A stretch of 44,912 nucleotides of DNA from Spirogloea muscicola. Its lineage: Eukaryota; Streptophyta; Zygnematophyceae; Spirogloeales; Spirogloeaceae. The position numbers and the translations under genes were made by a program. The stretch covers positions 79,034 to 123,945 of the forward strand of contig WELB01000115.1 of the NCBI GenBank assembly GCA_009602725.1. The letters run 5' to 3'. The notes beneath the pieces were generated by a model that saw nothing but the letters and a program-made list of their open reading frames with translations, searched no databases and had not been told where the DNA came from. Shown here piece by piece: positions 1 to 11,100 of the stretch; the first letter of the stretch is position 1, and the number at the start of each line of letters is the position of its first letter.

Positions 1-484
1 TTGTAACGAATTTACATGGCTGGAATGTCAATGCAGCTGTAATGTATTGACAGATGCCTGGAGATTAGATACCTCATCCGGCTGATAAATAAATTGACTG
101 TCAGTGCCGCAGGAAAGGCTTGACAGATGCCTGGAGACGGACAATTTCACCAGGCTGGGCAGCGTGGCTTTGATATAGAGCTGAGAGCGGCGCAACCCGG
201 AGTCGTGACACGCGAGACAGCATGGTGCTGGCGCTGGAACGGCGACGGGAGGTGGCAGCGCTGTAGACTGCCTTGACGGCATTGTTAGCCGTTAGTATTG
301 ACGGGGATGATAGACGGCTGACGATAGCCTGGGGGTAGTGACCGTCAGCTGCGAGTGACGGGTAGATTGTCGGTGGTAGCCGTTGATAGCCGTCGACAGG
401 TCGTGGACGGGTCATCAACGAGAGACTGGGTGCCGAATATCCCACCCGGGCCCGTATGGCCGGGCTCGCAGTCCGTCGGGCTAT
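1..484. other. No gene recognised; short direct repeat
   Basis: I see no supportable gene. An 18-base direct repeat (TTGACAGATGCCTGGAGA) occurs at 47-64 and again at 120-137. The stretch 260-420 is rich in imperfect GACGGT/CCGTC-like words. It may be the inner part of a decayed repeat, but I cannot assign a family. Confidence 0.4.
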
Positions 485-560
485 AAAGAGAAAATGCGTG
501 TATATTAAGAGATGGGGAGGCCATGTGTGGCCAAGTACAAAGGCAAGCACAAGCTATAAA
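485..560 (-). repeat. LINE 3' tail fragment, type C
   Basis: Reading on the minus strand, this is the tail word TGTGCTTGCCTTTGTACTTG, then GGCCACACATGGCC, then a CTCTTAATATACACGCATTTTCTC-like end split over 485-528. The same tail recurs at about 17150-17200 and 43720-43790 on the plus strand. It is a variant of the commoner tail A, which has GGCCATTTGGCCTTCGTTTG after the same first word. It is a 3' terminus with no coding sequence. Confidence 0.55.
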
Positions 561-1229
561 GGGGGCACCCGAGATGGGAGAGGGAGTGAGTTCTTCACCC
601 AACCTCGGACCCCTGGACCCTTGCCCCTGCAGTAACCGTTGCTCAATTTTACCGTTGCGGCCCCCATCCCAAATGCCTCCCCGCTCTTCCTTGCGCAGCC
701 GGCAGCCCGGGCTTGGCGATCCACAGCATTCGTTACAGCTGCTGCTCGCCCGCCTCTGACCAGTGCTCTAGGAGCGTGCATTTGTTGGTACCATTCCTTC
801 TGAAAAACGCTTTCATCTTCCTAAATTTGCGAGGGAAGATTGAGGAGGTCGTGCTTAGCCATTCGTTCATGAGATCTCACTTGTTGGTGCTTCCCCTTGA
901 AGTTGCCCGCTACTTTGAGCTTGGCCTTTCAAGGCTAATGGCTCGCACTTTCTTTGCTGTGAAGCGCGTGACATGCATCAGACATACACATCAACAGGAT
1001 ATGAGGCTCTGAGAGGCAGTGACAGGCGGTGGTGAACTCGACACAAAGTGTTAGAAGCGCCTTAGGAAGGAAAAGAAGATCTTCCAAGGGGGGTGGGAAG
1101 TGAAGGCCGACCCAAAGACATTAGACAAAGATTTGCAGGGCCCGGAAGCAAAGATTAGTGAAAGGCCAGCACAGAAACTAATGGGTAAGGTCCGTTGGGG
1201 CCTGAAAGGACGTTTGCACACAAGTGGCT
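561..1229. other. No gene recognised
   Basis: Two small open frames (523-759 and 713-1012, plus strand) have no recognisable motif and no family resemblance. I treat the stretch as unannotated intergenic or decayed repeat sequence. Confidence 0.4.
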
Positions 1230-1640
1230 ACGATGAAGCAAGCGCGGCCACATTAACTGGTGGCTGGGAGAGGCCAGCCCAAAGGAATGAACAAGGTCTG
1301 TCCTCTATATTAAGAGCAGAGGCACCAAGAATCTGTCTTTGCATAATGATTCTCTATCTTGTGGATATCCCACACGCCTATAAGGCCTCTTCCTAGCCTT
1401 ATGTTATAAGGAGCCGGAGTGCTAAGGACTAAGATATCATGAAGGGGACGCTGAATGATTGGTTCAATAACCCCTAGTCAGCAGCTGATCTGAGATGAAG
1501 CAGCTCTTCCGCAGAAGAAAGACACTTTCAGCAGATGGCGATGGCTATAATTGACAGTTTCAGAAAATGGAACAGAGTTCGAAGGTGAAGAGAGTACGAA
1601 GGGGCCAGAAGAATGATTCCGTGTACTAGAAACAAATGTA
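1230..1640 (-). repeat. Two LINE-tail/hairpin repeat fragments (type B)
   Basis: At 1263-1285 the hairpin core reads GGTGGCTGGGAGAGGCCAGCCC, followed by an AATGAACAAGGTC-type spacer. At 1464-1472 CAATAACCCC is the reverse complement of the LINE end signal GGGGTTATTG. From 1497 to 1610 a second copy carries the AGAAAGACACTTTCAGCAGATGGCGATGGCTATAA-type segment, also found in the region upstream of the chimeric modules near 18240 and 22380. All read as minus-strand copies without coding capacity. Confidence 0.5.
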
Positions 1641-2111
1641 GGCCTAATGGCCAAGTACAAAGGCAAGCACATCTGAAGATGTACATAACCTACAGCAGAT
1701 TGACCCGCTCAATAACCACGGGTCAAAAGATAAAGGTCACTAACCGATGCATGAATACTAGATGCCAGAAACGGAGCCCTTCTGCCACCAACTAGAGCTC
1801 GCCCAGCTTTCTGGTGCAAGGCACTAGTCTGAGCACGCTGCAAACAGGCCGAAACTCGTCGTCGCAAGAGCGACAGCTGGCAAGCCCATCTCAGCCGGAA
1901 ACACATCTGCACGTCGAATGTAGCCTAGATTGGCAATGTTTTGAAGGAGAGTGTGGAAACGAGGACCCAGACAGCCATGGATGTCGATTGCCGCTGGCAG
2001 GAGCTGATCGCATTGGGGGTAATCGGAGTAGTGCCGCAGTTTTCTTTGTTCTGCACCGCCCACTGCCCACCAGAAGGGGACGGGGCTGGGAACGGAATAA
2101 GAATGCTGCAA
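1612..2111 (-). pseudogene. 5'-truncated LINE, endonuclease-domain end and tail A
   Basis: This is the C-terminal end of a non-LTR retrotransposon protein plus its 3' UTR. On the minus strand, 2080-1920 encodes GGAEQRKLRHYSDYP and FHTLLQNIANLG, which match the longer copy at 20400-20560. After a frameshift, 1912-1709 continues with LLRRRVSACLQRAQ, ALHQKAGRAL and a final DLYLLTRGY stop. The 3' UTR then reads GCGGGTCAATC and ends in tail A (GTGCTTGCCTTTGTACTTGG). The family is inferred from the long copy, where an endonuclease-like motif follows a CCHC-like finger. The copy is dead because of truncation and frameshift. Confidence 0.65.
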
Positions 2112-2350
2112 CTTACTCTAACTTGCGGCTGCTGACTTGTGGTTACTAAACAACAGCGCTGCCAAATTGACTGGTTGACTAAGCTCTCATTCGCTTTAGT
2201 CTCTTGCATAGCTGGATGGCATTGGCGCCTTCTGGACCTTGTTCACTATTCATTCTGGGTTGACCATTCACAGCCCCCGCCCCCTTTGGAACAAGGGCTT
2301 GCCTTTTTACTTGGCCATTTGGCTTTCGTTCGTTCCAAATTCGTACTACC
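2112..2350 (+). repeat. LINE 3' end, plus orientation
   Basis: The segment starts with the ORF-end signature CTGACTTGTGGTTACTAA at 2130-2149. It passes through a TTTAGT...CTGGACCTTGTTCA core, contains the GGTTGACC...CAGCCCCCGCC hairpin-like block near 2260-2285, and ends in tail A (GCTTGCCTTTTTACTTGGCC, with the GGCTTTCGTTCGTTCC extension) at 2298-2345. It is non-coding and a diverged copy of the dispersed family. Confidence 0.55.
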
Positions 2351-2389
2351 TTTGGAAGAGCTCATTTCTAAAGTATGGCAATGGCTTGG

Positions 2390-2990
2390 GGAGGCCCCAA
2401 GGAATGTAAAAGAAGAAAGACTCCGCTAGAAGAGGCTGATGGCTGTGATTGGCCAGCCCAGATAGTAAAAAGAATGTACAAGGGGCCTGAAAGAAGATGC
2501 TCGCCCATTGAGAAGAGGGGCTGGCAAAGCCAACCCAAAATGAATGGACAATGTTCAAAGCCAAAGAAAGAAGTGCCGAAAAAGGACTACACTAGGAAAG
2601 GGAAAGCCAACCCACGAAAGAATGAACAATGCCGACCAGACAACGAAGAACAAAGACTCTTCCAGTACAAAGTGGCTCCTCAAATGGGGGCAAGGGCTGT
2701 GATAAGCCAGCCCGAAAAGAATTGATAAGAGTCGAAGGGGCCAAATTACCAATGGGTCATAAGCGCCAGTAGAGAGGGAGAGGGCGCGCCCATTGAGGAT
2801 ATGGGCTGAAAAAGCCAGCCCAAAAATGAATCAACAAGTAGAGAGGGGCTGTGAGGGCCAACCCAGGAAAAAGGATGAACGAAGTCGGAAGGGGCCAGAA
2901 TCGCGCCAAAACTACGAAAGATAAAGACTCATCCGGTAGAAATTTTCGTGTATTTGGAAGAAACGAAGGCTAAATGGCCAAAGTACATCT
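2390..2990 (-). repeat. Cluster of minus-strand LINE tails (B type)
   Basis: At least three tail copies stand one after another: 2497-2600 (TGCTCGCCCATTGAGAAGAG, then GGCTGGCAAAGCCAACCC), 2640-2740 and 2788-2900 (GCCCATTGAGGATATGGGCT, then GCCAGCCC). A tail-A end follows at 2940-2985 (ATTTTCGTGTATTTGG). The first copy belongs to the same subtype as 16800-16960 and 44569-44721, which share the TAGTGTAGTCCTTTTTC block on the sense strand. No coding sequence is seen. Confidence 0.55.
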
Positions 2991-2999
2991 GGTAGTGGG

Positions 3000-3340
3000 G
3001 CGATGGCTGGTATCGGACAGGAAAAATGTGCAGCGAATGAGAGCTTAGATATCCCGCAGGAACCGCAGCGAGGTCCGTGTGGCACTCCGTTCCCCTCAAG
3101 AGCCGCCGCAACTGGCAGCGGCCGCCGTCAAGGACGCCCGCCACCGCCAGCCACCAAGCGAGGCGGCGGAGATGCCGGACCGCGATCGGCGCCGCTGCTG
3201 GCGGCGGGTATCTTGCCGAGGCTGACCCCCGAGCGGCGGCCCCGCCGCTTGGGATGCCGTTGGAATCTCCGGACCCTGATTCCTGAGCCCTGGCTGCAAG
3301 CGTTCCCCAATAGACAGCCGATGCCTTCCATGGCATATGG
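3000..3340. other. GC-rich segment, no gene recognised
   Basis: A GC-rich block of about 300 bp stands out from its more AT-balanced repeat surroundings. Open frames exist on both strands (3003-3419 plus, 2929-3336 minus) but each looks like a by-product of high GC: low-complexity Arg/Ala/Pro text with no motif. It could be a CpG-rich fragment of a gene or transposon promoter. Confidence 0.3.
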
Positions 3341-3481
3341 CAAGAGTAGTATCTTGGTTGGGTGCCTATCGGAAGGAAGGTGCTCGCCCATTGAGAAGAG
3401 GGGCCTATCGGCTCTTTGAATCTTGTACATTCTTTGGGTTGGCCTCACAGCCACTGCCGCATATGTGGAAGAGCTCTTTCA

Positions 3482-3596
3482 CCTTTGGGCTGGCCTTTCC
3501 CAGCCACCAGTCAACCTGGCCGCGCTTCCTACTTTCATCCGGTTTTCGAGGAAGCGCGGCCAATTGACTGGTGGCTGGGAAAGGCCAGCCCAAAAG
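3482..3596. repeat. Near-perfect 48-bp inverted repeat (foldback)
   Basis: The left arm 3482-3530 and right arm 3549-3596 are reverse complements apart from one or two small differences; the spacer is 18 bp. The arm contains the hairpin core CTGGCCTTTCCCAGCCACCA and a GGCCGCGCTTCC block. The same arm occurs singly at 36645-36700 and partly at 1246-1285 and 43327. This looks like two LINE/hairpin tails joined head to head, or a small foldback element. Confidence 0.6.
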
Positions 3597-3599
3597 AAT

Positions 3600-4450
3600 G
3601 GACAAAGTCTGAGGGAGCATGAGTGCGAACGACTAGGACTAAGACATCAGCCAGGGAACGCTCCGTAACCTCTAGACAGGAGATGCAGGTCCGAGAAGCT
3701 AGCTGGCGGAAAGACGTCGCCCCGACGTCGGCCCCGGTTTTCCCTGTCATGGATTGTATTATTGAAGCGCGCAGCAATGTCACCAGCCCTTGTGCTACGT
3801 GGCCAACATAGACCACGGACGATGCGGGCAGGGCCCACCTGGATGTAAATGGCTCTCGGCTCGACTGACGCGGAGTGTTGTGGTTAGGACTTAGTTACAT
3901 TGCCTGTTTGGCCCTTGCCGTCAAGGAAACGTGCTTGCCACAGTATCCTGCGTAATGCGCCTTCCGGCCCTTTTCAAACCTTTTACAATCCCTCTTTCTT
4001 CCCCTTTTTTTCCCTTTCTTCCTGGGCTGGTCGCTCATTGCCATTGGCTTGCATTGGAAGAGCTGTTGTTAATTATCTCCATAGACCCTCTATCCGGCCC
4101 TTTCAGCCCCTCTTCTCTATGGGCGAGCACTTTTATCAGACCTTGTTCATTACTTTGGGTTATTCTATCTGGGCAAGGGGATAATAACAGGGGACATTGA
4201 GCACAGGGAATACTGAGCACCATTGGCCACTTGAGTTCGCCGTGTGCTTTAGCGCTTCTGACCCTTCACAAAGTTTTTTATTCTTTTACTTGTGGCAATC
4301 AAAACGGATCGCCCATTGAGGATATGGGCTGGGAAAAGCCAGCCCAAAAAAGAATGAACAAAGTACGAGAAGGGGCCAGGGAAAGCACTAAGTAAAACAA
4401 GCACACAAGAAATTAAGCAGCTACGAAGCACTGTTAGAAGCTTCCTCTCT
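3600..4450. repeat. Mixed LINE end fragments
   Basis: Minus-strand 3720-3655 encodes the LINE terminal motif DLHLLSRGY (type B end). 4130-4150 carries a plus-strand TATGGGCGAGCAC tail end. 4225-4290 has GTGTGCTTTAGCGCTTCTGA on the plus strand and 4310-4420 is a minus-strand tail (CGCCCATTGAGGATATGGGC). No host gene is supported here. Confidence 0.5.
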
Positions 4451-5339
4451 TACATTGGAAGCGCTGTTATGCTGGGCTGGCTTTTCACAGCCCCCGCCCC
4501 TTTCGAAGGAATGAATGTGTCTTAAGAGATGGAGGGCTCCCTTCTTCAGGCTGGCCTCTCATAGTCGCAGTATGCTTTAGCGCTTTTCTGGCCCCTTCAA
4601 GGTATTATCGTCTTTTAGGCCAGTCGACCATCGCCATCTACTGGAAGAGTTTCACTCACAGCTATCGCCCTCTTCACTTGCACTTACTGACTGTTACTGA
4701 GAGCCCCTCTTGGTGCCGTCTTTGCGGTTATCATTGTGCTTCTTGCGCCATCTGGCCCCTTCAGACCTTGTCCACTCCTTGGGCTGGCCTCTCACAGCCA
4801 CGAGTTAATTCGGAAGCGCTGTTTCTTTCTCTTCAACAAGAGTCTCTCTCAGAGCCATCGCCATTTGTAGTTGCCCACTTAGGCCCTCCATCACTCTCAC
4901 AGCCATTGCCTTTTATTGATAGATAGACTCTTCTAGTCAAGAGCGGCGGCTACTACTGGCCAGCCCAGACAAAGGATGAATAAAGTTCCAAGGGGCCAGA
5001 AATGCTTGCAAGCACACAGCGACTCTAAGTCGCCAATAACAGGGCTGTTTCATTTCAGTTCATTTCATTTCATCTTTCCAGTCTTTCGGAAAGGAACAGC
5101 TACCTTAAAAGTCAGGCAGTGGCTGTGAGAGGTAGGCCCAAACGGAGCTCAAGAGCTTATGTGCTACTTCCTCCATTTCCAGCTGACTGGTAGTCACTGA
5201 GCAACCCTCGCCCCTTTCACTCCTTTGGGCTGGCCTCTCTCAGCCACTGCCTTCAGATGAACAGCTGTTTCTTTGGAAGAGCTTCTTCTTCTTTTGAGCA
5301 GGCACCCTTCGGTGTCTCGACATTTTCTCGACGCTTATT
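4451..5339 (+). repeat. Hairpin-core repeat array, degenerate
   Basis: Successive plus-strand copies of the GGGCTGGC...ACAGCC core occur at about 4474-4496, 4782-4803 and 5228-5249, separated by CCCCTTC and AAGAGCTG-like blocks. They resemble tail B with diverged flanks. None carries a readable ORF end. Confidence 0.5.
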
Positions 5340-5990
5340 GTGACAATCAACTTCTTTCAAGTCTGCAAATCATTTGAATCGGCAGCCAAGGCAGGGCATG
5401 CCCTTGGCAAGGCTGCTAGCGGTAAAGAGTGGAAGTACGCGGACCACCCAGCCGGCGATGAACTTTTGGCGCTGGCGATGGACCTGCATGGGGCCTTCGG
5501 CAGTCGACGGCTGGACCTCATGCACTGACTTGCATGGCGGGCCATCAATTGTCGTCAGGGACAGCCAGGTGAGCTGGCCGGCTTCAACGTCGCCGGGTCG
5601 CTTGCCAAGGTGCTCCGCGCGCGGCGTTTTATCTTCTCACATCATGCGGAGAGGAAATAGGGATAGGAAATAGAGGCACTATAATGACCACCACCGGGGC
5701 GACCACTTCTTCCCATGCGCCATGGACATACGACTTGGGCGGCTACGGAACGAAGTGGTCTTCCCTCCTCCATCGCCTGGCACTGCATGTCATGACCGCC
5801 GTCGTAGTCGGGCGGGTAGCTTAGGGCAATCTAGCGTCCCGCAAGCCATCGTTGCATGCCACAGAATGCGGCTATCATTGAGTCTACAGCGCTCCCAGGC
5901 ACTAGCGATACACCAGCGTGCTGGGCGTGAACTAGCCCAAACTAATGGCGTGGTGGTGGTATGGCTCCTCAGCTTAGCTTGTTAGATATG
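5340..5990 (+). pseudogene. LINE C-terminal fragment, type B
   Basis: 5430-5530 encodes KYADHPAGDELLALAMDLHG, which aligns by eye with the endonuclease-domain end of the type A copies (RHYSDYP..D.LLPAAI). Downstream, 5862-5985 encodes RMRLSLSLQRSQALAIHQRA, the same block seen at 41902-42102 and 43933-44100. Frameshifts separate the parts. This shows that type A and type B tails come from the same LINE superfamily. It is a non-functional remnant. Confidence 0.5.
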
Positions 5991-7129
5991 CATGTGTTCA
6001 CGCGGGGATCTTAGTGTCCCTTAGCCAGCTCATTACCCACTTAACAGGACATTTGTAAGGCTAGATTGGCCTCCCTCTCATTTTCATGCGCACCGCGCCT
6101 TCTCTCTCTTTCAGCGTTCCCAAGTTCATGCAGTGCACTTGTGCTCAGGCTGCGCTGTGGCTGCTGCTTCTGGGCCTCAGCAGGGTGACTCTTACTCAGC
6201 CCAAGTCACTCCGACTTGCGGCTAATTTGGGTTACTAAGCTCTCATTCGCTGCAGCCACTTATATAGCTGTGTGACTTTAGTGCCTCTCGGCCTTTGGAC
6301 CTTGTCGGATTCCGCAGGGCTGGTGTTTCAAAGGCCCCGCCGCACTTGGAAGAACGTCAATATTCTGGGCTGGCCAATCACAGCCATCGCCCTCTGCTGT
6401 TTCTGTGCTTGCTTAGTAGGGGTTACTAGAAATTTCGTAGCTACTTGAATTCGTGTGTGCTTTACCGCTTTCCCTGGTTCCTTCAGACTTGTTAATTTCT
6501 ATTTCTGGGCTGGCCTCTGCTAGCCACCCGCCTTCTCCTGGAGCGTCTTTCTTCTTCTATTGGAAGCGCCTTTCTTCTCTACTGGAAGAGTGTCTCTCTT
6601 CGGAAGAGCCCATTCCTCTCCGGCTTCTTACCCTTTTTCACTAGTTTGAGGATTGGCTTTTCACAGGCCTCGCCCTCTGGAGGAGCTGCTTCTCCTCCAA
6701 TCAGCGGCTGTTGTATAGGGCTAACGGCGTGGCCATCCGCAATGTAGCCGATTGATTTGCTTGGTGCGCTTCCTTGCTGGGGCTTCCCCCTTGACTTTCC
6801 ACTTCTTATGGGCTGAGGCTCTTAACTATCTTATCTCATCTAGTTTGTGGGCTCGTATGTCACAGCCCTCGCCCCATTCGAAAGAGCTGCTTCTTCTCTC
6901 ACATCCATCGTCCCCTCTTCAAAGTGGCTAACACTATATCGGCAAATGTAACAACCACTCAGCCGAGAGAAGGAGCTCTTTCCAGGAGCATAGTATCATC
7001 AGGTTGAGGAGGCTCTTGGAATTTTTTTTTGTTAGTGAAGAAGCAGAAAGGGCTGGAAACCTTGTGAAAGCTGGGGTTGTGCCTATGGAGCAGGGGTAAA
7101 ATTGATGCTGCCTTTCACTTAACCACAGC
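5991..7129 (+). repeat. Degenerate LINE tails and a Myb-gene upstream scrap
   Basis: 6068-6115 (TTGGCCTCCCTCTCATTTTC, then ATGCGCACCGCGCC) resembles the region upstream of the Harbinger Myb-like gene (reverse complement of 15615-15650; also 23975-24025). Tail-B copies follow: GGGTTACTAAG near 6229, GGGGTTACTAG near 6420 with its TTCTGGGCTGGCC core near 6508, and further cores near 6350-6385. No gene is seen. Confidence 0.45.
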
Positions 7130-7564
7130 TTGCGCTTATCTCAGTTTGAGTCAATTGCACTGGGTTTCTGCCCGTTGTTTAACATCATTAATGCTGTGGC
7201 TCTTTCAATAACCGTCTGCATTTACTCTCTTTTGCAATTATGTCTCTCAAGAGATTTCGACTGCCATTGCTCCGCTGCTGGCAAGACCATTCTTCAAATG
7301 CTTGGCCAGATAAGCCTGCCAATGATACACGCAGTAATGCTGCGCTCACTTCAGCAGGGGTGTACTTTCACAAAGCTTGCCGGGGGGTCTCAATGGCACC
7401 TAGACAAATGAATAAATGTGGGTGGTGAAGCCAGGGCGGGCGCGACCACTTTCAGAGGCGCTTATAAGAGAGTGTGCCGTATATACTCTTCAGGCCTGAC
7501 ACTCCGCATGCCAGTTCTAAACTGTTCAAGTGATTCAGCTTCTGCCTTAATGACGCTCCCTCCT
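7130..7564. other. No gene recognised
   Basis: This is unique-looking sequence. A 93-codon plus-strand frame (7130-7411) is hydrophobic at its start but shows no family motif, no splice support and no neighbouring exon that extends it. I leave it unassigned. Confidence 0.4.
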
Positions 7565-7569
7565 TTACA
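7565..7569 (-). terminator. TGTAA polyadenylation-type signal for ABCF1 gene
   Basis: TTACA on the plus strand is TGTAA on the gene strand, 618 bases after the ABCF1 stop. I saw no other TGTAA between the stop and this site. TGTAA is the well-known chlorophyte polyadenylation signal. The implied 3' UTR length agrees with the other two genes in the window. Confidence 0.5.
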
Positions 7570-8186
7570 TGCATAATTCTTGGAAAACACGAGCTTGGTA
7601 GGCAGCAGAGGCCAAAGCTTGTACAAGACCGACAGATGCAAACTTGCTGCTACAAGGAGCAGAGGAGCTTCTGCATATGAGGACTTCAGAATGAATACCC
7701 TCCGGAAGCCCCGACCTAAATGCTTGGGGTATTAGCAATGGCAGTGCAGTACGGTAATCTGGGCCCTTGCAATTATAAGCTTTGCCCTCAGGCAACAAGG
7801 CTGCCTCTTGAAATGGTGAAAGCGCATGTCACAAAGAATCGTGTCTTTCAATTGCGTAGTTAAGCACGCTGCCGCGTCCTCAATTAATAAACTGCAGGTT
7901 GCGCAATAAGGCGACCTAAGATATGTGAATCTAAAACGGAACTTCTGGAAAAACGCATACACGTGTGCGAATCTTGACGTGTCACGCACGTCTGCAAGAA
8001 TGAATACAACCTCCTGAGGAGGAACCCTGTGAGGACACCCCTGAAGAGCAAAAATGAATGACAGGAAATTGGTGAAGGGCAAGCTTGCCAGCTTGAGAAG
8101 CATCAAGACCTCCTACGAGGGTTATGCAAGGGGGTTCAGAGGAAACCACCACACCATCTACAGCAACTGCTGCAACGGTGTGGTGC

Positions 8187-11100
8187 CTAAATGCCAGACT
8201 TCTTTTTCAAGTGATTCTTGAAGTCCATGATGTCTCCCTCCCAGCGCGTCACCTTCTGATCAGCACACACCCAGATCTCCTTGGCCACCTGGTTGATGAG
8301 CCGGAAGTCGTGGCTCACGAGTACCATGCCGCCATCCCACTCATTAAGAGCCTCAGCAAGCGAATCGATTGTCTGCAGCCAATGTTATGCCCTTTCTGAG
8401 TCAGAAGACAATGTAAAATGGCAGGTGACTAACAAGGTGGTATCCTGCTGAGCTTCATGGAACATGTTGATGATCATCTGTACGATGAGTATGCCAAGGT
8501 AGAAAAGTGAAGACATCCAGTTCACACCACATAACCAAGAGACAAGTGCGACCTACAACCTTTGTCAAAGCAAAGGAATAACAGCTACATAGAACCACAG
8601 ATCTACTTCTAAATGTCCATCAACGAGCAAGTCAGCAAGAATGAGCAACTTGGTCAAGGCCAACCTCAATATCAAGGTGATTAGTGGGCTCGTCCAGCAG
8701 TAGTAGATGTGGTTGTCTCCAAGCTAACCATGCAAAGATGACCCTGCTCTTCTGCCCGTCGGAGAGGTTCTTCATTGGCATTGTCTGTGCCTTTCCTGTG
8801 AGGCCAAACCGGCCTACAGCAGCCCTCATTTTCTCCTCTCCATTGCCAGGGAACTCGTCCATCATATACCGCAAAGAGGGCTTCTCTAAGTCCAGCTTCT
8901 CTGTAAGATGCTGCACGCCCCAAGAAATATGTCATGAACTTGCACGTCTCAAATACCCAGCAGCTAGTTGCATTACTTGCCCTGATCTACAGCCCCATGC
9001 TGGACAAGAAGAAATTAGGAGCAACTTTCTAACCTGTACTCTGAGCAATCTATAGCCAATGGACTTTCTCTTGCACAATACAGGGCTGCCCTTGAGAAGG
9101 TCAACAGACTACGCTGCTTCAGCTCCAATAGGACACAGGTCGGTCAAAGCATACCTGATGATATTGACCTATGCGCAGATGATTATGTCTGCGAACGAGG
9201 CCCTCCTGCGGAGAGACATCTCCCGTCATAAGTTTCAAGAGGGTTGACTTGCCAGCTCCATTGGGGCCGACAAGAGCTATCCTGGAGTCGAGGTCCACTC
9301 CAAAGTCGAGATTCTTGTAAATAAGGTTGTCAGGCGTGTAACCAAAGGTGATCTCGACGAACTGCAGCACAGGAGGTGGCAACTTGCCGACATCTGTGAA
9401 TCGGAAGGTAAGGACGTGGTCCTTGGCCACTTGCTCTGTAAGACCTCCCCTCTGCATCTTCTCCAGGGTCTTTTCCTTACTTTGTGCCTGTCTAGCGAGC
9501 TTCGCAGACCCATGACCAAACCTGCATGCAGCAAAGATATGACATGAATGAGCAGAAGAAAATCTGAGACGATGAGGTCAGTTGAACTTGCAGTCAACTC
9601 CTTCCCTTCTCCGGGATTGCCAGGTGCATTTCAGCGGTGCATTTCAGCAATGGTGCAGCTTCATTGCAAGATGCCATTGCTATCGAGCCCGACACTGCTT
9701 GTACATTGCAGCACAAATATTGCGCGCTGTGTAAACCATATGATGCCCTATGCCTGCTACTAGCAATACCTTGCAATATACTCCTTCATGGCTGAGATCT
9801 GCTCTTGCTCCCAAGCATACTTCTTCATTTGATTCTCTTCTAGGTCCTGCCGCGTCTGGCAATATTGGTCATAATTGCCTGTGTAAAACTTCAGCTGTTT
9901 GCTCTGCATGTGGATGATGTTGGTGCACACACCATTCAAGAAGTCCTGTGAATGTGACACAACGACAAGGATTTTGTCCCACTTTTTCAACACCTCTTCC
10001 AGCCAAACACACGCCTCAAGATCTGCAGCAGTCACAGAGGAGCACACAGTCAAGTCTTCCTTCATACAGCACTGTCGCTGTTAGCAGAACAGTGGAAACC
10101 TGCTCCTGGCTGTAACTTATGAGGCAAAGTACAGCCCTGCGTGTTTGTCAACGAGACATGGCGTTGAGCAGAAGGAGGATACCGAGATGATTGGTGGGTT
10201 CGTCAAGAAGCAGCAGCGTCGGCTGCATGAACAGCGCTCGAGCGAGCGCAATGCGCATGCGCCAACCGCCTGAAAAGTCCCGCGTCTTTTTCGCCTGCAT
10301 CTTCTTGGTGAAACCAAGTCCATGGAGGATCTGAGCAGCCCTCATCTCTGCGGTCCCAGAGTCCATGGCCTCCAGCCGCTCATAGATCATATCCAAGGCA
10401 TCACCACCTCCTCCCTCCTGACAACATCAACAGTTACAAACAACACACCTTGTTGTTTGTAACTGTTGATCACATACATCTCACACCCGAAGAAATCCTG
10501 ACCCCTCTTGACAACACCAACCCAGATGTAGGCCACCATAGAAACTTACGAAGAACAATTACTTATGGTCCGACAGGGTCTGCTGCTTCCAAAGACCTCT
10601 ACTATCTGTGCCCTTGCAGCAATCACGGCTCACCTGCTCTGCAAGCTTCTCAGCTTCCTTCTCCAGAACCATCCGCTCAGCATCCACATTCTTGACGGCT
10701 TCAAGCGCCGACATCTCCGTAGCGTCAATCTCGCGTGTCAGATGGTAGATGTCAATATGCTCTGGGATTGGGAGCTCTCTCTTGCCAATAGCTTCCAGAA
10801 GAGTAGATTTACCGCAGCCATTGAGTCCTAGCAGCCCGTACCGCCTGATCACCAGCAGAGCCAGTGCTCGTGTCAGCTGATCAACGTCTAGTGGCTGCCA
10901 GAAACTGCAGGCATGATAGTAGAGTGTATCTTCCAGGGAAAGAATTGAGACTTGTATCAAGGCTCATGAAGCTGCAAGAGCGCCTTCCATAAACCGAGGG
11001 CGACCTTCATCTAACAATCCACAGCCCCTACTAGTAAGCTTCTTTTGATGCTAGTGAGATGCTTGAACTCATCACTCAATATACAACCTTCCATAATTGA

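Noticed and set aside
4451-7129. Tandem array of a CRISPR-like or satellite type
   Set aside because: Spacing between hairpin cores is irregular, orientation varies across the window and copies carry LINE ORF ends; these are dispersed retrotransposon tails in a eukaryote.
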